DNA of 64,000 nt. It comes from Mya arenaria. Taxonomy: Eukaryota; Mollusca; Bivalvia; Myida; Myidae. Position numbers and translations under genes: made by a program. This document shows, piece after piece, positions 59,418 to 64,000 of this stretch. Under the pieces are notes generated by a model. It was not told the origin of the DNA and ran no database searches. It was given only the letters and a program-made list of their open reading frames with translations. The stretch is from positions 75,023,232 to 75,087,231 of the forward strand of contig NC_069126.1 in the NCBI RefSeq assembly GCF_026914265.1. Reading direction: 5' to 3'. Each line of letters begins with the position of its first letter. Positions within the stretch are counted from its first letter, which is position 1.

Positions 59418-60365
59418 ATCATAATTCGTAAATATCATAGCAGTGTCGGGCATATAACATGCGTAAGTATCGAAGCAGTGCCGGGCACATTACATGCGTA
59501 AATATCATAGCAGTGTCGGGCACACTACATGCGTAAATATCAAAGCAGTGTTGGGCACACTACATGCGTAAATATCATAGCAGTGTCGGGCACATTACAT
59601 GCGTAAATATCATAGCAGTGTCGGGCACACTACATGCGTAAATATCATAACAGTGTCGGGCACATTACATGCGTAAATATCATAGCAGTGTCGGGCACAC
59701 TACATGCGTAAATATCATAACAGTGTCGGGCACATTACATGCGTAAATATCATGGCAGTGTCAGGCATATTACATGCGTAAATATCACGGCAGTGTCGGG
59801 CACACTAAATGCGTAAATATCATAGCGGTATCGGGCACACTTCATGCGTAAATATCGAAGCAGTGTCGGGCACACTTCATGCGTAAATATCATAGCAGTG
59901 TCGGGCACACTAAATGCGTAAGTATCGAAGCAGTGTCGGGCACACTACATGCGTAAAAATCATAGCAGTGTCGGGCAAACTTCATGCGTAAATATCAAAG
60001 CAGTGTCGGGCACACTACATGCGTAAAAATCATAGCAGTGTCGGTCACACTACATGCGTAAATATCGAAGCAGTGTCAGGCACATAACATGCGTAAAATT
60101 CATAGCAGTGTCGGGCACACTACATGCGTAAATATCGAAGCAGTATCGGGCACACTACATGCGTAAATATCATAGCAGTGTCGGACACACTACATGCGTA
60201 AGTATCATAGCAGTATCGGGCACACTACATGCGTAAATACCATAGCAGTATCGGGCACACTTCATGCGTAAATATCATAGCAGTGTGTGGCACACTACAT
60301 GCGTAAGTATCGAAGCAGTATCGGGCACATTACATGCGTAAAAATCAAAGCAGTGTCGGGCAGAC
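59418..60365. repeat. 35-bp minisatellite, array 2, about 27 copies
   Basis: Unit GCGTAAATATCATAGCAGTG plus TCGGGCACACTACAT, period 35 (for example starts at 59461, 59496 and 59531). It is more homogeneous than array 1, with recurring ATCGAAG and CACACTTCAT variants that alternate in places. Confidence 0.97.
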
Positions 60366-60454
<89 letters not shown>

Positions 60455-60608
60455 AAAGTAGTAGTAGTAGTAGTAGTAGTAGTAGAAGTAGCAGCAGCAG
60501 CAGTGCAGCAGCAGCAGAAGCAGCAGCAGTAGCAGTAGCAGCAGCAGCAGCAGCAGTAGCAGTAGAAGTAGTAGTAGCAGAAGCAGCAGCAGCAGCAGCA
60601 GCAGAAGC

Positions 60609-60640
<32 letters not shown>

Positions 60641-60740
60641 CAGTAGTAGTAGTAGTAGCAGTAGCAGTAGCAGTAGCAGCAGCAGCAGCAGAAGCAGTAG
60701 CAGTAGCAGTAGCAGTAGTAGAAGTAGTAGTAGTAGTAGT

Positions 60741-60771
<31 letters not shown>

Positions 60772-60945
60772 GTAGCAGTAGCAGTAGTAGAAGCAGCAGC
60801 ACCACCACCACCATCAGGAGCAGCAGCACTACCACCAAATGCACGAGTGGCAGCAGCAGCTGCAACACTGTAGCAGCAGCAGGAGCAACAGCTGGAGGAA
60901 CAGTAGCCGCAGCATTAGTAGCAGTATCAGTAGCTGTAGTATAGG
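60366..60945. repeat. (AGT)n / (AGC)n trinucleotide microsatellite
   Basis: It begins as nearly pure AGT for about 85 bases and then becomes a patchwork of AGT, AGC and AGA triplets, ending with ACC and interrupted GCA runs. It starts directly at the end of the minisatellite. The long frames on both strands are products of the three-base period (poly-Ser, Ala, Val, Leu). Confidence 0.97.
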
Positions 60946-61981
60946 AACTCATGGACAAATGCTGTAGTCAATTACTTATATGCACAAAGCAATTGATGTA
61001 GGCTCGAATCATTTAGATGAATGCACTTTCAGAGAAAGATGAGAAATGTCATAAAGCAGCATGCATTCATTTACAGAAGGTGGGTTAGGGTCGGGTTCTC
61101 CGGTTTCCCCAACAACACCAGACCACTCTCTCGCACAACATCGTGCAATCGTTGTTAAATATATAATGTTTAAACTAAACTCTCAACCACTTCGAGGTCG
61201 ACGAAGACATCCGTGTTCACAAGGAAAATAATGCAGCAGTTCGTGTGCGTTGTCTACAAAGTCACGGTATTGTTAGGTTTAGATCAGAAAGTTGCGCTGC
61301 TTGCTATGTGTAAGTGTTCACCGAGAAACACAATATTTACGTTAAATTAAGATTCCTTGATACATGTTCGTCTTCGAAGAGATATAATAATGACATTATC
61401 AGTATTTCTTTCTGATCAGTTATTTAATTGAATTCCCAATACATTAGTAATTCCGAAACCTGTATGATCAACGTTAAAGATTCACAAATCAAATTAATTT
61501 CAATGATTTATCAATTATGGCATCTCAGATGATAAAATCCGTGAAATAATTTAAACAAGATGTTAAGATAATGAAAGGAACTTATTAATATTGTGACAAA
61601 AACTACATAAGTGTATAGTAAGTAAAATAAAACATAAATTATTACATGATCTATAAATAACAGTTTAGCATACGACGTTGTTATATATCATGCGGTATCA
61701 TGTTATAAAAAGGTATTTACTTATAAGCTGTAAAATATGCAGTTCATATTGACGGCAAAATTATTATTGACCTCGGCAATAAAGATTTGTTGGTCAATAT
61801 AACAGCATATTTCACAGTTAATAAGTAAATAATTGTACGATGGTCGTGGGGCGCGAACTCACGTCTGGTCAACCAACAAAGATCCCTTAAGATTTGGATC
61901 CTGTAGTGTATTTCTGATGACATAAAAAGCTGTCACAAACACTGATGTTTCCATACTGTTTCAAAACTTCTGCTATTGCAG
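60946..61981. other. Non-coding stretch, possible upstream exon at about 61234-61308
   Basis: Mostly AT-rich. A plus-strand ATG at 61234 (MQQFVCVVYKVTVLLG) leads to a consensus donor (GCTATGT/gtaagtg near 61309), but its phase does not match the acceptor at 61982. No further support. Confidence 0.3.
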
Positions 61982-62177
61982 AAATGTGAACATAACTGAT
62001 CTTCCATTATTTCATAAGTTTTCATCGTTGTTGGACTTTACGGCTTTTAAAGAAGCCTCCTCGTGCTTTGTTCACACTGAAGATATCACATCTGGTACTT
62101 TTGTAAAAACATTAAAGCCGGTTCAAGCGTGCATTGACAGAGTGACATTTATTTCTGACATGAACAGTTTCAATTAA
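61982..62177 (+). CDS. Probable terminal exon of an unidentified plus-strand gene
   Basis: A strong acceptor (cttctgctattgcag) opens a 65-codon frame with no in-frame ATG at its head: NVNITDLPLFHKFSSLLDFT, AFKEASSCFVHTEDITSGTF, VKTLKPVQACIDRVTFISDM, NSFN, stop at 62175-62177. The balanced composition and the polypyrimidine tract favour a real last exon entered with one completing base. The two cysteines and the sequon NIT near the start would fit a secreted or extracellular domain, but no family is recognised. The upstream exons are not in clear view. Confidence 0.4.
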
Positions 62178-63219
62178 GACATCTCAGAAATAGTCACACA
62201 GATTTACTAACCTTATGTTATTTGTGTTTAAATGGTTTGAATTGACTGTATTTGTATCATCTCAGAAATTTTCCTTCTAAATTTTATTTGTGTTTGAGGA
62301 ATAAGCATAAAGCTGTAAAGCTGTATATGTATCCTGTTCGATATTGACCCACTTAGCTTATGTTTATATTTGTGTTGGAACAATCAGAATTAAGCTGTAT
62401 TTGCAATTCAGCCTATGCTACAGTGAATTGACTTATTTTATACGTTTCGAATATTTATAAGGATTCACATCGTTACTTATCTAAGGATATATTATGTGAT
62501 CATCTTAAATGTACTGAAAGCAAAAAGCGAGCGATACTCCTCTAAACGAAACAGGCAAATGTATTATACGAAAATAATCATCCTATTTGTGCACAGAACA
62601 TTTTCACCATATGCGCATGTCTCGTCTGTCCCTTTGTCTTACATTCTTAAAAGTAAAGGTCAAATACTATCTCAAACATAAACGTTCACTACAGTCTGCC
62701 ATGGCCCTGTGATAAAATGAGTTTAACATTGTAAAATAGCCCAACGCTATCATCTGTCCTGGTAAAAACCCGACCATAAGTAAAACAGTATGACAGTATC
62801 GAAGAACAGAAACATCACAAAACATGCTCTATATGATACTGTATAAGATTTACAGTGTACATGCTTAAACGTTCCGAAACGTCGAAGACTTGTGATATTT
62901 CTGCCAAGTCGGCAACGTAATCATTCCCCGTCAGCATTTACTTCGAAATTACGGTAAGGGTGTTTTACCATCTTCTGCAAAGAAGTGAGATGGCGCATTT
63001 AAAACCTTTTGAAATACCAAATTTACCTTTATCTATCGATAATCTCAATTTGATGACCTTGTAAAACTAACGCAATCTAAAATTTTATCATTTCGTGTCT
63101 CACCTTTCCCTGTGCACGGGTTAATATCATTATCTTAAACACTAGGTTAATAAATACTACATCAACTATCTTGCTTTTATTGTCGTAATAGCACTTAATA
63201 GTCCAACGTACATGAGAAA
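62178..63219. other. AT-rich non-coding stretch
   Basis: No exon, repeat or RNA gene recognised; possible 3' untranslated sequence at its start. Confidence 0.5.
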
Positions 63220-63435
63220 GTCGTGTCTGTAACGTCTTATTGTGTTTTTCTTGTTTGTCACGTTTTTAGGTTCGTGTTTGTGAGGTCATATTGTGTGGTT
63301 CGTGTATGTGACGTCTTGTTGTGTGGTTGGTGTGTTGATGTTTTATTTTGTAGTTCGTGTTAGTGACGTCATTTTGTGTGATTCGTGTTTGTGACGTCAT
63401 ATTGTGTGGTCCGTGCTTGTGACGTCATTTTTGTG
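63220..63435. repeat. 28-bp tandem repeat carrying TGACGTCA sites, about 7 copies
   Basis: The unit is TTCGTGTTTGTGACGTCATA plus TTGTGTGG. The best copies start near 63271, 63299, 63327, 63354, 63382 and 63410. Perfect TGACGTCA palindromes (the CRE/ATF site) lie at 63364, 63392 and 63420, exactly 28 bases apart. Earlier copies have GAGGTCA, GACGTCT or a TGATG variant. Confidence 0.85.
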
Positions 63436-63855
63436 ACCGTATGCTCTTCACACTGTATTGATAAATGTGAGGGCCGAGCACTCACAAACTATTTAAAATC
63501 CTCCGTTAGTTCTTACTTAGTATTATCTTACAATGCCATTGCGTGTATCCGAACATGAACCAATGACGATAGTCTGATTGTTGTTTAATGTGTGTTGTTT
63601 TGTAGCGTTGTGTCGCTTGTTTGATGATTGTTTGGCCTTGATCCGCCTGCCTTTTAGTGTATGTAAGTTTATTTATACTGGCACTCGGGGAAGGCCCATT
63701 CGGCGAGTGCTCCGATAAGATTGTTAGTCATATTAGTGTTTATGGAGTCTAATGCACAGACAGAACGTAACACGGGACCGCCATTTAACTTACACTTCCA
63801 ACGGATATTAGTCCCCCCCCCCCCCCCTCGGAAGACGATTAGTATTGTTATATAA
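63436..63855. other. Non-coding stretch with poly-C tract
   Basis: Nothing recognised apart from a run of 14 C at about 63812-63826. Confidence 0.5.
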
Positions 63856-63938
63856 TGCGGCAGGGAATCGAACCAGCGACCCCTGGATTGAAAGTCAAGT
63901 GTGTTACCTGTCCTCTACATGTATACCACAAATCCGCC
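63856..63938 (-). tRNA. tRNA-like sequence (Glu-type TTC anticodon), probably a tRNA pseudogene or SINE head
   Basis: On the minus strand: GCGGATTTG start, an A-box-like TGGTATACATGTAGAGGACA, an anticodon arm with loop CTTTCAA (anticodon TTC), and a B box GGTCGCTGGTTCGATTCC, ending CCCTGCCGC. The D-arm region is too long and the acceptor stem pairs over only about four bases, so a working tRNA is unlikely. Confidence 0.4.
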
Positions 63939-64000
63939 CTTTGATAATTTATGTGGTTCATATCATAAGGTGTGACTAAATTAAGGTCAAATTGTTTGCA

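Noticed and set aside
60287-60958. Long open frames encoding poly-Ser, poly-Val, poly-Ala and poly-Leu on both strands
   Set aside because: They are products of the three-base period of the AGT/AGC microsatellite; all frames stay open and no start, splice or domain context exists.
61800-61890. tRNA-like segment with a possible B box (GTGAGTTCGCGCC on the minus strand)
   Set aside because: No A box at the right distance and no foldable anticodon arm; at most a worn SINE head.

Overview
The window reads as animal nuclear DNA, AT-rich and gene-poor. It has intron-bearing exons with GT/AG borders, LINE, SINE, MITE and Polinton remnants, and long tandem arrays. The style of the dispersed repeats (165-bp core repeats followed by a GACG microsatellite, LINE tails carrying a CPLC/GDEYQY motif, a tRNA-derived SINE) suggests a bivalve mollusc. 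That placement is inference; no marker gene fixes the species.

Layout. 0.4-3.3 kb: exon-like segments of a minus-strand host gene. Two consecutive exons join in frame into a lysine/arginine-rich stretch plus a Myb/SANT-like module; below them lie three related exon copies and a 61-bp tandem repeat. 3.6-6.3 kb: a composite repeat ending in a perfect-looking hairpin. 7.3-7.8 kb: a MITE. 8.8-9.9 kb: a frameshifted LINE reverse transcriptase on the minus strand. 10.4-30.9 kb: the most striking structure, eight near-identical 2.45-kb tandem units bracketed by two copies of a 450-bp repeat. Each unit carries exon-like segments on the minus strand with phase-compatible splice borders. One of these exons holds a poly-C run whose length (12 to 17) differs between units and changes the reading frame. 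Shared variants show a three-unit higher-order repeat (A-B-C-A-B-C-C-D).

30.9-32.8 kb: a CpG-bearing stretch, then a predicted three-exon, 77-residue small gene on the plus strand. 33-38 kb: a tRNA-derived SINE, a GC-rich block and a 35-bp minisatellite. 38.3-42.8 and 46.6-51.1 kb: a nearly identical 4.5-kb direct duplication holding LINE tails and a MITE. Between the two copies lies one clear intact gene, a single-exon heparan-sulfate 3-O-sulfotransferase-like enzyme (43909-45048, minus).

45.7-59.4 kb: a decayed Polinton/Maverick fossil with terminal inverted repeats, packaging ATPase, capsid-like, protease, integrase and polymerase B remnants. Copy 2 of the duplication sits inside it, and so does a 1.5-kb block of other repeats. 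59.4-60.95 kb: the same 35-bp minisatellite as at 36 kb, running into an (AGT)/(AGC) microsatellite. 61-64 kb: a probable terminal exon on the plus strand, a 28-bp repeat carrying TGACGTCA sites, and a tRNA-like sequence.

Only the sulfotransferase can be given a function with good confidence. It has no visible working partner among the other genes.
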